Origin: Antedon mediterranea | Taxonomy: Eukaryota; Echinodermata; Crinoidea; Comatulida; Antedonidae | Length of the DNA: 64,000 nt | NCBI RefSeq assembly: GCF_964355755.1 | Contig: NC_092670.1 | Location: 16,615,201-16,679,200 of the forward strand | Direction of reading: 5' to 3' | Shown: positions 45,689 through 57,400 of the stretch, one piece after another | How the letters are laid out: every line of letters begins with the position of its first letter | How positions within the stretch are numbered: the first letter of the stretch is position 1 | Notes under the pieces: generated by a model | What the model was told of the DNA's origin: nothing | Databases searched by the model: none | The model's input: the letters and a program-made list of their open reading frames with translations, nothing else | Position numbers and translations under genes: made by a program

Positions 45689-45957
45689 TGAGGGCCCCTT
45701 GACTGTTAGCATACGCTGTTTAGGGTCACCATCTATAAGGGTTCAAGCCTCACTCGCTCCTCAGTGGCTCTGGTGGTAGAATTAGTCTTCTTGGAAAAGG
45801 ACTATAAACCGTAGGTCCAGTTCTGACTCATGTGCACCTAGTACATCTTCCGAGACGAGTAGGGGGTTATCCCGGCGTACTAGTATACACACTGTCACTC
45901 ATCATGAGGGCCCATTGATTGTCAGCATGCGCTATTTAAGGTCACCCTCTATAAATA
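45689..45957 (+). mobile_element. SINE family 1, head-truncated, flanked by a 45-bp duplication
   Basis: The plus strand has the B-box gggttcaagcc (45739-45749), then the family body actataaaccgtaggtccag, gtgcacctagtacatcttcc and gagtagggggttatcccgg. The A-box head is gone. About 50 bp (atgagggcccc-ttga-tgt, ggtcacc-tctataa) occur on both sides (45689-45737 and 45906-45957), so the insert sits in a duplicated older repeat. Confidence 0.65.
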
Positions 45958-46749
45958 AGGTGTAATACAAAATAAAATAAGATTAAATAAATAAAGAAAC
46001 TAAAAATGGTCAAAAACTGTCACTGAGGGATTTCCATAATTGTGAAGCTATATAGACAATTAGTAAGTTCATGTAATGCACATAATTTGTTAATGACAAT
46101 AACAATTATGGGGTCACTATTAGTGGCTGTGACATTTGTGGCATTTGTTTGTTCAAATTTGGTTTGTCATAATAAGGTTAACTGTTGAAATATTAAATCA
46201 CATTGCGTCAACATTTAAAAACCATATGCATTATCATTGTTTTTAATTAGTGGTATTACTATAAGTATCATCGTATATAGGTCGGTATTGTTTGAAATGT
46301 GTGTCTGATCTGCTTAACAAAAAGATGATTAGTGTTGAGTAGATATTGCAAGTGTATTGCCTCGAAGCTCAACATAATGCAATTATAGGTCTACTGAATT
46401 GTAGGCCTACAATGACTATATATTTCTATAAAAGACATGCGGCCTACTCAACAAATCATTTAAGCTATATATCTGTCTGTATAGATGTAGTATCCTGTAG
46501 TAATTGTATAAAATCATACACGTGCCAGACTAAAACCAGAAGAAAAAAAACAAAGTGATCTTTGACCAATTTGGAAATCTATCCTGATACGTGAATAGTG
46601 TTATACTGTACCATTATTGTTCTTACAGAATACTACAAAGTTATCTCCGTTCAATTTGGCACGTACGGTGAAATTTTATTATTTATTATTGACATAAAGT
46701 TGATTACGCGGTTTTATTGAAGTCTATAATTGTTTTGTTTAATATTAGG

Positions 46750-49246
46750 ATGGGAGGTGAACAATCGTACTTAGGTAAACTGTGGTCTGCTATTCGTTGG
46801 TTTACCGGATGGGAAGGTGAGTACGTACCTGGATGTGCTATCGTACCTTTTTATTTATTTATTGTTTGCAGGAATAATACATGTTCGACAATCGCTTTTA
46901 TTTGATAGATTAACTCGATGAGGGTGCTGGAAATATAATACGATTTTAATTATAAAGTAGAACCTACTCTTATTAACAGACAGATTCTGGACCCAATAAG
47001 TGTCGCTTTAATAGAAGTGACCCGGCTGAATAATTGTTAGCCTTCGTTAACATATGATCTGTATTGCCTCTTGGTACGGTCATTTCACGAAAACGTGTTT
47101 CTGTCCCAATAAATAACGTCCAATAATGTCCAAAGGGATGGGTTCAACCCACTATATGAATATGTACACGTTCACACTCGCTTTTAGAGGAGTTCAGAGG
47201 CGTTGGTTGAACATGTTTCTTTCATAACTTAAAATGCTATTATAATGCAATTGCTCTTTAAACAGATCACGTCGGATTGAGCATGCCAACTTGTAACGTA
47301 CAGCAACGTATACTAATATAGGTTCCGAGACTTGCCAACATTCACAAAATTGAAAACTAAATTTCTTCACATTTTATCACCAATTTATTTGTAACAGATG
47401 ACCAGGAAAGGGACGTGATTGGCTTGACATCCCGGCAACGAAAATCAATTCGACAAATGTGGACGGAAATTAACAAGGATAAAATTAACGTCGGAATTGG
47501 AATTTTTGTGAAGTATGCTCAACTTATTTATTCAATCACTTTAGTCTACTGGGACTCGACATAACGATAGTATATTCGTTATTAATGTTTTCGAACAATT
47601 TATTTTCTAGTTTATTTAATATTCTCAACATGTGAGTTCAACGTCGGTAATTATGTGCAGTCTGCTCACAGGCAATGTCTGTTGTCTATTAATCGACATT
47701 ATAAGTCCCTATGTATATGAATTCCACTTTGATATTTAAAATCAGTTATGTTACACAATCGCAAATAAAAAGGCCATACGGTGAAATTGGTAAAAACATG
47801 ACAAATAAAAATAAATACTGTTATAGTTAGAAAGATTTTAACTTGTTAATGCTCTTGGTCAAGGACCAGGATTAAACGCATCTTTGTCAACCACAAACAC
47901 AGAGAGACTGCTATACATGAATAATTGGCATCTTGACTTGCGATCACAATCGCAATAAATAATTTTATTAATTTTAGAATAACATTAAACTTTGTTCACT
48001 TAATATTAAAAACATTCATATTCTCAGCTTGTTCTTCAAATCTTTAGAACAAGGTAAGCAAAGTCTACATTCAATAGACCTCAAGATTATCTTAAGAAGT
48101 TCTTAAATTTTGGCTTTTTTGGTTCTATAGGTTATTTACCGAATACCCGGAAGCACGGCAACTATTTCCAGCCCTTCGCAAACTAACATTTGATGAAAAC
48201 TTTGGAAAAAGTCCAAAACTGAAAGCACATTCAGGTCGATTTATGGGGTTATTATCAACTTGTGTGGAAAATATTGAAGATCCTGAAGTATTCGAACAGC
48301 TATTAGTAGGCTTAGCAGCATCACACTTCAAACTTAAAGTTGAAACAAGTCATTTTAAGGTAAAATATACATTTTGGGGATCGTGCAGGTGAGCGAGGGG
48401 GCGGGGCATCTTTGTTGTTAACTATCGCTGACATTAATTCATTAGAATGTTGCTATATCATCATCATTATACGTCATCAACATCCTGTTCGCTATCGCAG
48501 TTTTTTATGGCTCTCTTTGGTGATGTTCCTAAAAAAACAATAACTATCGGATGTATTGCACATAGTGCTACCATGTCTCTAGATATTTGAAATACTTTTT
48601 GGAGAGTAAATCATTCTTATAATAAAGTACAAAAAAAAATGTGTTGTGGCCATATCACATTTGGGCATTTCACTACCATATTTGGGCACATCACACTTTT
48701 TTTTTCAAACTAGTTTGATAGTGTAGACAGAGCTTTAGCTTATACGAATTAGAGTGACGTGTTATCCAATAAGGCTAGGCCTATGCTGTAGGTTTGAAGA
48801 GAACTCTCTCTTTCATGACCGTACAACGGAAGATGACATCCTAGAAGAGAATGATACCCGTCTGACTTACCTTGAAGATAAACATGTGGAGGCTAATGGA
48901 CAAGACAAACGAAAGATGTATCTTGTGGCACCTGTGAATCAGGTGTGAAATGCCCTTAACTCATGGTCATTGTGTATAGGCCTACAGAATGTTCCTCAGT
49001 GTGAACGCAGTTCATTATTCCTCTTTCCTGATATAGGTCTACTTTATATTTTCTGAATATTGTATTTCTAAATGTATTTTCTTTCAGGCTTTAGGTCCCA
49101 TTATGATCGAAACATTTTCAACACACCTTGGACGAGAATTTACATCAGAAAGAGGCGCAAGTTGGGATATATTTCAAGGATACATGTTTAAGATCATCAC
49201 TACAGAACTCCAATCAATTGGGGAGGAGCAGCACCACAGCGAGTGA
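46750..49246 (+). CDS. Globin, cytoglobin/globin-X-like, four exons, complete
   Basis: Haem-binding globin of 189 aa. CDS exons: 46750-46816, 47398-47512, 48131-48359, 49088-49246. Key residues: CD1 Phe73 (RQLFPAL), distal E7 His94 (LKAHSGRF) and proximal F8 His126 (LAASHFKLKV). E7-F8 spacing of 32 residues equals that of cytoglobin. Introns fall at the ancient globin positions B12.2 (within Lys61) and G7.0 (after Lys137); a third splits the N-terminal extension. The first residues MGGEQS fit the N-myristoylation pattern MGxxxS, so it may be membrane-bound, as known for some globin X proteins. It has a 22-residue extension before the A helix. Possible roles (oxygen sensing, NO or redox chemistry) cannot be told from sequence. 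The start is the first Met after an acceptor, which implies a 5' UTR exon. It lies 3.8 kb downstream of LUC7L on the same strand. Confidence 0.95.
48625..48737. mobile_element. Foldback MITE family A, left-truncated, in globin intron 3
   Basis: It contains cactaccatatttgggcac and the complete right arm gatagtgtagacagagcttt. It ends about 55 bp before a coding-like segment (48792-48942). Confidence 0.8.
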
Positions 49247-50507
49247 TGTACGCGTTTACGTTGAGCGCAGCGAATTTAAATAACGTACCATCAGTGACAA
49301 TAAATTCACGCATATTGCGTTGAATGTATTGCGTTAAATGGCTTACTAAATCCAATCACGGACTACGGTTCGTAAGTTTACAAAGCCGTAATATTTTATA
49401 CACTAAAGGCCCACTATATTGTTTAAGTTTTATACTTGTTATAACGGTGGTGGTCATTTAAAATAAGACTATGTGAAAAGTGCATGGATGTATATAGAAT
49501 CTAATCTCTTTAATTAATAAAAATTAGTGTAAAATTATTATATTACTGTATTGAATATCTACGTTCGTTATTAATCGATTTATTCGTTCCATTTTCAAAG
49601 GTTAGGCCTACAAAAATGGCCATCGAATGCTTTAATAAGGGCCTATGTCAGGTAAGCGTCGTACCTATCAGATTTCCTTCTTAGAGAAATCCTATATTGA
49701 GAAGTTTGAAAGTTTACACAATAGTCTATTGTAACATTAGAGGATAGACGTGACACCTCTTTATTCCGATTATTGTTCGCAGACTATTTAAATATACTTT
49801 GTATAACAGATATAACATTGTACCATGGACGTCTATGCTTGTACTAGGAATAAGTTTCGAATATTATGTAGTGTTGTGTTTCTTTAAAGTAGGGTTTGTT
49901 GTTTATTTTGTCCTTGTTCAATCACGTTTTAGATCAACATTTATTACTCGCCATGGCAATCTAAATTTATCTCAGCATTGTCCACAGCATAATCGAGGTT
50001 GATATAGGTCTTTAGGTCTTTTCAGGGGATTCACCAGAGACTGTATCTAGTTTTCCCCAGGTATAATAGGAAAATTGCGTGATAGTATCGTTTCTCACAT
50101 GTAGGTAGGGCCTATAGGCCATCTAACGCTTAATATAGCCTTACATACAGGCACCACTTTTACGGAATTTTTTCTCCGATAATGAGGATTGTGTATTATA
50201 TTTATAGTTTAGAACAATGGTTTATGTATTAAGGTAACAGTACAGACAACCCTGATATCTTTAATTTAAGTGGAGGGGGGCCTATCTGTGTATATGGCAA
50301 TGAATATATACAAGTGGTTATATATAGAGTGAAATTCACTGAATGGGCTATTTACGATTCGCCCCGTTGGTACTTATCAACGTTTTATTATCAATTGGGT
50401 TCAAATGCATACCAAGAATTAATTCATACATTAAATGGTATCATTATGGCACCGTAAATTACCTCATTAAACGATCGGGTCTGTCATTCACCACCTGTGG
50501 CCTAAGT

Positions 50508-50626
50508 GAGGCCGACAAATTGAGGTAGGCCCTACAAACAGCGCGTAAAAGGTGATGACAATTTTAGTATGTAGGAGGCCGACAAATTGAGGTAGGCCCT
50601 ACAAACAGCGCGTAAAAGGTGATGAC
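50508..50626 (+). repeat. 68-bp direct duplication
   Basis: gaggccgacaaattgaggta, gcgcgtaaaaggtgatga and the sequence between them occur twice (50508-50558, 50576-50626) with no visible difference, so the duplication is recent. Confidence 0.85.
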
Positions 50627-50683
50627 TATTTTATTTGTAGTATGTATATCTGTATTTCTATGTGTCATGCCACTTTCTTTTTG

Positions 50684-51160
50684 TGACGTCACTAAAAATG
50701 GCGAGACTGGTAAATCACTCACGATAGATATAGAAGAAAATAAATACTTAAAATAAAAGGTGATAAATAAGTGTTTTTTTATGTTTAAAATTCATAACGA
50801 CCTGTACGAATATAACATTTTACTATTTAACCAAATTAAAGACTGGTAGACATTCTGTAATGTATTATGACTATATAGTCATACATAATAATTTATATGA
50901 TTTATACAATTCCAACGCAGAAAATATAGTGAAAAACTCAACATCAACTAAAATTATTATACTAGGTCAAGCTTACAAAATAAATAACAAAACTATTTTG
51001 AAAAACTTGTCAAGTAGTAAAAACGTCAGTCGATTCAAATTTACAAGTTAATTTGCTGTCGTAGGGGATGTTGGGAGTTGTAAAGCACAATTTGTTTCAT
51101 TTACTTTGGACCAATCGGATGCTCCCACGAGAAAGGTGAACGCAACAATACTACGTCATC
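50684..51160. promoter_or_regulatory. Promoter-like site cluster without an assigned gene
   Basis: A perfect CRE palindrome TGACGTCA (50684-50691) lies 6 bp before AATGGCGAG (YY1-like). Further on are ggatgttgggagttgtaa (51065-51082, ZNF143/Staf-like), CCAAT (51111-51115) and TACGTCA (51152-51158). No open coding exon with homology follows on either strand. It is either a non-coding promoter, an enhancer, or chance. Confidence 0.35.
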
Positions 51161-54100
51161 ATCGACAACTATCGAAATATGTGCATCTGCTAGTAATTGG
51201 TGGTCGAATTGTTTAGCTTCCAATGATCAGCTTCGGCTGGATCGTTCACCCTCGTAAAATATTAAATATAAATAAAAGTATTGAGAAAAAGTATTGAGAT
51301 GTGTGAAAGATGATAATGAAAAAACATGGACAAAAAAGATGAATTGAATCAGAGCAAATGTGTCATCTTATGATCTGGAGTTAGTTATGTGTATACGGAT
51401 ACCAATAAAATTAAATTTCAGTAGAACATTTGAAATTATTCCCTTCATCGGAAAAAACCAAATTATTTCGCTTATTTTATAAGAGAATTCTTTTTTAAAA
51501 TGTTTAATTTAGTACTGTATTAAGTTAACCACGGACTATATTATAACAATAAAATTGTTTAACATAATTTTTAGAGGGGAAACTCTATCGTTATAACAGA
51601 GATCCGCTGTATTGTCAAAATGATGTTCTATTTGTCTTTCTATACTGCTTTTATTACTGTACACTGCGAAGTATACACAATAATTGGATTGGATCTAAGC
51701 TAATCAACGCACTACAAAATCCATAGATGTATTTTTTAATCAAACTCTTAATAGAAATTCCTTAATACTAAGAATAACACATTACTGATGCTGTATTTAT
51801 TGGAATGCACACACAATTAAGTTTAATCAAAACATATCGACTTTAATTTCATAGTCAATTTAATACATGCCAGTTTCTATATTTATACAAATTATTTATT
51901 TAAATTTAACGAAAATTAACTTGTAATGTTAGCACTTATAAAATAGACTCATTGGCAATTATTTGAAAGCGAGTGTGGTTGGCATCGACTCGACCAACCC
52001 TCTTTATACAATACCCGTTATAGGATACCCTAGTTTAAATACCATTACTAAAGGAAAATAATAAATACAGTAATACCATTATACCAAAACTGTGTATATA
52101 AAGCCAACATAATTTTACCGTCTTTGACGCGTAAGAAATTTGATGCGTACATTGATACCGACGCGTACTAAATACAGTAGTACGCGCGCGTCGACTTTCT
52201 GTCTCTCCGGATGCAAGTAATGGCGGTCAATCAACAACAAAGGTTTGTTTTATCAACACTTGAACTCATAATGATACCATTTATTTACTTTCTGAAATAT
52301 TTAGGTTAATAGCGTAAGAAACCATAATGTCCACACATATAGATAAAATAATGAATATCGTCGCCAATGAAAATGGATTAAAAAAACATCGTTTGTAATG
52401 CGTTCGCATATTAAAAAAAGTACAAAGTTGAACTTGGTTAGTAAATGAAAAACAAATAAATGAAATACATATCATTGAAATAAAATAATATCAAACTTAA
52501 ATTAATATTCACATTCAATTCATATTCGAACAAATATTATAATAATGTGATCGTATAATAATTATAAAGACACGAATTCAGAATCATAGTCATAATTTAA
52601 AATGAAATATTTACAATAACTCTTGCAACACACAGGACTTAACACCACATTCATAAGCTGGGAACCATAAAAATATAAAATAAATAGAAAACAAAATAAT
52701 AAAAATTCTTTGCAGGATGAAGAAGAAATAATCACAATAAAATTGAAATATAGTATAAATATTTACATCTATTTTATATAAAATATGTATTAATTGTCAA
52801 TGATTTAATCAACAATCCCCAAAATCATCAAACAGAGAATTCTAGGAGGTATGGGGTTTTTTTTTTGGGAGTGTGTAAATTATAATCTGGTGTTATAGAA
52901 ATAGTAAAACATCCCTGACATCATGCACATAGCTTTGTCAACAATATAGCTAGATTATTACAGTACACTTCACTAATTATGATGAAAAGGTTTCTGCACA
53001 ACCATGAACCTATAATAACTACAAAACAATACTGGTTACTCTATTCATATGGACTGCTGTCTATACCTTCATTGACAGATCAAACAAATAAAACCCTATG
53101 GAATGTGTTGTTCTTCTTTGTCAGGAGTGTGTAAATTGATACTGTAAAAAAAGGTAAAAACATCACTGATATTTTGCACGTAGCTCTGTCACAATATAGC
53201 TAGATTATATAATAACTATTAACTGTTATTATCAATACAAAACAATACTGACTATTCTATTCAAATGGACTTCTGCCTATTGTAAGATGTTTTATTGAAA
53301 GATCAAAAAAAAAACTAATGTAATCCTTGGACGGAGTGTATTAAAATAATAGACCTACACAAATGGAAGTATATGTGTAATCCACAGTATTTTTTATTGT
53401 ATTTAAGATATAGGTCAATGTAAACTGTGTAAGCCTACAATAAAAGAATAAAGATAAAATTGTAAGAAACAGATCAGAAAATATTTTGTGCGTACTTTGT
53501 TTTTCCTTGACGAAATCAATGAAATGAAAATGAAGAACTTGTAAATAATTATATTAACAACATGGTACAGCAGGTAGTACCCTGTTTATAGTAACAATAC
53601 AGCATGATTCATAAGAATACTGTCATATTTTAGATGATAATTGAAACTATTTCAAGTTTTTCCTAAATATTAACATACTTTACTATTAATTTATAACTAT
53701 GTTAAACCCTGTCTAGATAATATTATGAAAATGGTATATGCTAAACTACTACTACTGTACTGTGGAATAAGTTATTGGAAATGGACGGACACACAATACC
53801 AAATACTTTCTTAAGAGTGGACGGATTAAATAGAAGATTAGTTAGAAAAGAGAGAGAGCGAGCACTATTTACAAAAGGATTGAATATCAAGGTGATGAAG
53901 TTTCAAAAGAGTTTTCAAAAGAGTAGTTAGCACTGTCTTTGTTAAATGTCATGGATGATAAAAGAACACCTACTAAGGTAGGCTACAGTATGTATTTCTC
54001 TGTCAGGCATATGGTTCTCAGTTATTTTAGGTTAAAAGAACACGTCCATCTCTGCCAAATACTTTTATTAAGTTAATAAAAATTAAACATTTGTTTGTTT

Positions 54101-54489
54101 TCATGATTTTAAATAAATGTAAAAAAAATCCCTTCAAAAAGACAAACACTTTCATGTTGACAAAAAAATACCAGAATATCGGATATTAGATAATTGATTA
54201 GACCAAATGCCCCAGCCATGTCAAGTAAAGCACGTTTAATCTATGATGGATGGGCCGGAAGTGATAAAGTTATAGTGACTCTTAATATTTAACTTGGGCT
54301 AATACTCTATTGCATTTCACATTCTCTCTCTTAAGCACATTGTTATATTATTTATACAGGAACAATTTTGGGGAGTGTGATAAAAACATAATGGGAACAT
54401 TTTAATGTTTATTTTCATGGACCATACACATGAGTGATTATGTTTCAAGTGATACATTCATAAGGAATCACAATTTTTCAGGTCAAAGT

Positions 54490-57400
54490 TCATTGGTGTT
54501 TTCCACTGCTGTTATCAATGTGAGCTTTCTGTAAGAAAAAGTAAAATAAGACATTTTTAATAAATCAAAAGAACAATCGTTATGTGCATATTTTTTGAAT
54601 TTTTGGTATATTTAATCTTTATTTTACTTTAAATGAAATAGAAAACAAAACTCACAGCAAATTTTGTGGTAAATGATGCGAAAATACCAAAGAATTGGTC
54701 CGTGTCTGTTGCACTGGGATCTTCTCCAAAGTACTGAGATGTTTTATGGAACTCCTCCGATGCTTTGTTAAATGTAGCAGAGAGTTGCTTCAGGGTGTCA
54801 GAGGCTTCACTGCTAAATTGCTGTATTATTATTAAGGATTATATTAAACTATACTTATACAAATTATTTCAGCTGAAAAGTATATTTACAATACTGTACA
54901 AATAAACACTAGTAAAGTATAAAGCCCTGTCTACACTATCAAACTATCAAAAAAAGTGTGATGTGCACAAATGGTATTGACATGCCCAACTTTGGTAGTG
55001 ATATGACATATATGGGCACATGTTTTTGTCACATAAAAGTTGATAGTGTAGACAGAGCTTTAGGTCTTCATTTCCTTCAAAAATGAAATGAAAGTAGAAT
55101 GTAGGAAGTCAGTTGTAGCCTAAAAGGTCCAGATATCCACAGCTGTACTTTATATCTTTCTTGGAAACACATGGTGCACTGCAACCTTACTTTTATTTTC
55201 ACGCCATCCAACTGAAAATACACTACGTGACAGTTACAGGATGGGAGCCCTTGATTTTGAACTTAAGTCTCACTTGAGGTTTAGTGGTGGCATCAGAAAA
55301 ATCCTGGAACTATATTGGGATTTAAACCACAGACCTTTGGATTGGAAAACAGGCACGTCAACCACCAAGTCAATGCCAGTACAAGTTATTTATTATCAAT
55401 TTGTATATGCAGTAATAATAGTAATAAATCATAGACATTCTCAAAGTGATAAAGCAAAAAAATACAACACAAGAAGACAAAAAAAAAGCGCAATTGTCCC
55501 CAAACTTTTTCCAGGCGACATATAGTACATTTTTTTAAATAACAGCAATTCAATAAAGGAGACAAATAAGGAAAACATAAATAAGACCAGATGGTAATGT
55601 CACAAAATATATAAGTGACAAAACAGTCGTATCTATTCAAAAGTAGTTGATGTAATAAATCTTTGCACGCATATCTAACAAAGTATCTAAGATAGTGAAT
55701 GTTCTATTTACATGGTCTACCAAAGGTTACCGTCCCATATGGGATAAATTCGCATTTTAAAACAGGTGTTTAAACACCTCAAATTCTATGTTTGAGGTTG
55801 GGTTATCCAAATATGTATTTAACATTTTTTTCATTGTATAAACAATCAATCAAAAAGTAAACATACGTGAGTAAACTTCAAATTGAAAAGACTGTTTGTA
55901 TTATGTACACATTATATTTGAAAAAAGGGCTATAAAATTATTACAATATCTATAAATTGTGATAATATTATAGCTATAATGATGATAATCATACATCATA
56001 ATGATAATAGCATGCTAATAATGCTGAAAATAATACATCAATATAGATATTTTTAAAAAAATCTAAATCGATAGATTATGATCAAATTTTTTAGAATATG
56101 TAGTTTGTATAACATCAGCATAAATTGTATCTAGCATTTTAAAAATAGAACCTTGTTGGAACTGAATGCACTCCTCCCATTGACCAATAAAGTAAAGTTA
56201 TTTTTCGACAGGCTATTAATATAATATGTTAGCGCCTCTTCATTAAAAAATCCCGGATTTGCCCCAATTGCGTCCCACACCTTTCAGGATAATTAATATA
56301 TCCTCACTAAGAATAAATATGTCTCTTTTTTAATTGTTAATTTATTATGATAGTAGTGAAAGGATACGCTCATCACTTCTTTGAATTTATCTTGAGAATT
56401 GCTGTCATCCACCGAATCGTCCAAATTCTCAGAAATCTCCTGAAGGGACAATAATAACACATATAAGGCACTATTACAAAATGAGTACCTCATGAGAATA
56501 ATGGAATCAATAATGACGGTGTATAAAGTATACCAACAGTTAAACAAATGTTATCAAAACTATCAAAGATTAAACATTTGGAGAGCCCTTAGGGGCTAGT
56601 TACATATTTAATGTTATAATAGTGCTCTTCAAAGTTTATGTTCTTTGAATATTATTATTATTATTGGAGTTTTCAGTCTGTGACTTCCTAGGAACTAGGT
56701 TTACTTCATGTATTGTCCCCCTGAAATGTTTGTTGTTGATGAATATGCTATTTTAATGTTACATAATAGTTATCCACTTTGAACAAAAATTGAATCGAAA
56801 AAAATGTAATTTAAAGCACAAAATAGTCAAATTGGCTGGCAGCCAATGGGTTTTTGGTTGAATTTGTCATTTTATATGAGAAAACATTATTTTTTTTAAC
56901 GAATAGATTAAATTTATTAAAACTACAAAATAACCTACTTAAAGTCTGATTTAATTAATCTTTATTTTTCATGTTTTTGGGGGACAATACATCTTTAATT
57001 TATTGTGCGCATACGGGGAAGTTGGGATGTGCTTCCTCACTCAATTGCTCTGTGCAGTTTGGTGGATTGTAGATTCATATGAAAACCGATACAATATGAG
57101 TAGATCTTATAGTTACCCTTTTCACATTTGCATAAATTGTTACAACTTATCTGTGTGCTTTTCTCCTTTGGTCCCTTGTGAAATCCCGGGGAGATATTTC
57201 ACAAAATTGTCTTCACATTATGCAAACCAGGTGTGAAAAGGGTATTAGGTCATAATCGTAAACTGTCTAGTATCACATCCTGAAATGACTTTACAGTATT
57301 ATCAATTTAAAACCAGAAGTAAAAAATACATTTTGTTTTTTACCTGTAATTTAGTTTTTATCTCATTAAGTTCATCTCCTAAATTTGTCAAACTTATTTT

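Larger units (their letters stand above)
42920..46749. other. Spacer between LUC7L and the globin gene
   Basis: It holds the LUC7L 3' UTR on the left and, on the right, the 5' region of the globin; a splice acceptor (aatattag) directly before the globin ATG implies a 5' UTR exon here. The middle (43.67-45.57 kb) is a cluster of family C foldback MITEs, followed by a SINE (45.69-45.96 kb). No coding exon is recognisable. Confidence 0.6.
49247..54489. other. Tail-to-tail spacer between the globin and the formin gene
   Basis: 5.2 kb without a recognisable exon. The globin 3' UTR lies at the left, and the formin 3' UTR probably extends from 54489 leftward through AT-rich sequence. It holds a 68-bp duplication (50508-50626), a promoter-like cluster of sites (50684-51160), a hairpin tail motif (51226-51263) and a diverged pair of about 200 bp at 52862-53060 and 53120-53290 sharing gagtgtgtaaatt and caatatagctagattat. 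Confidence 0.55.
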
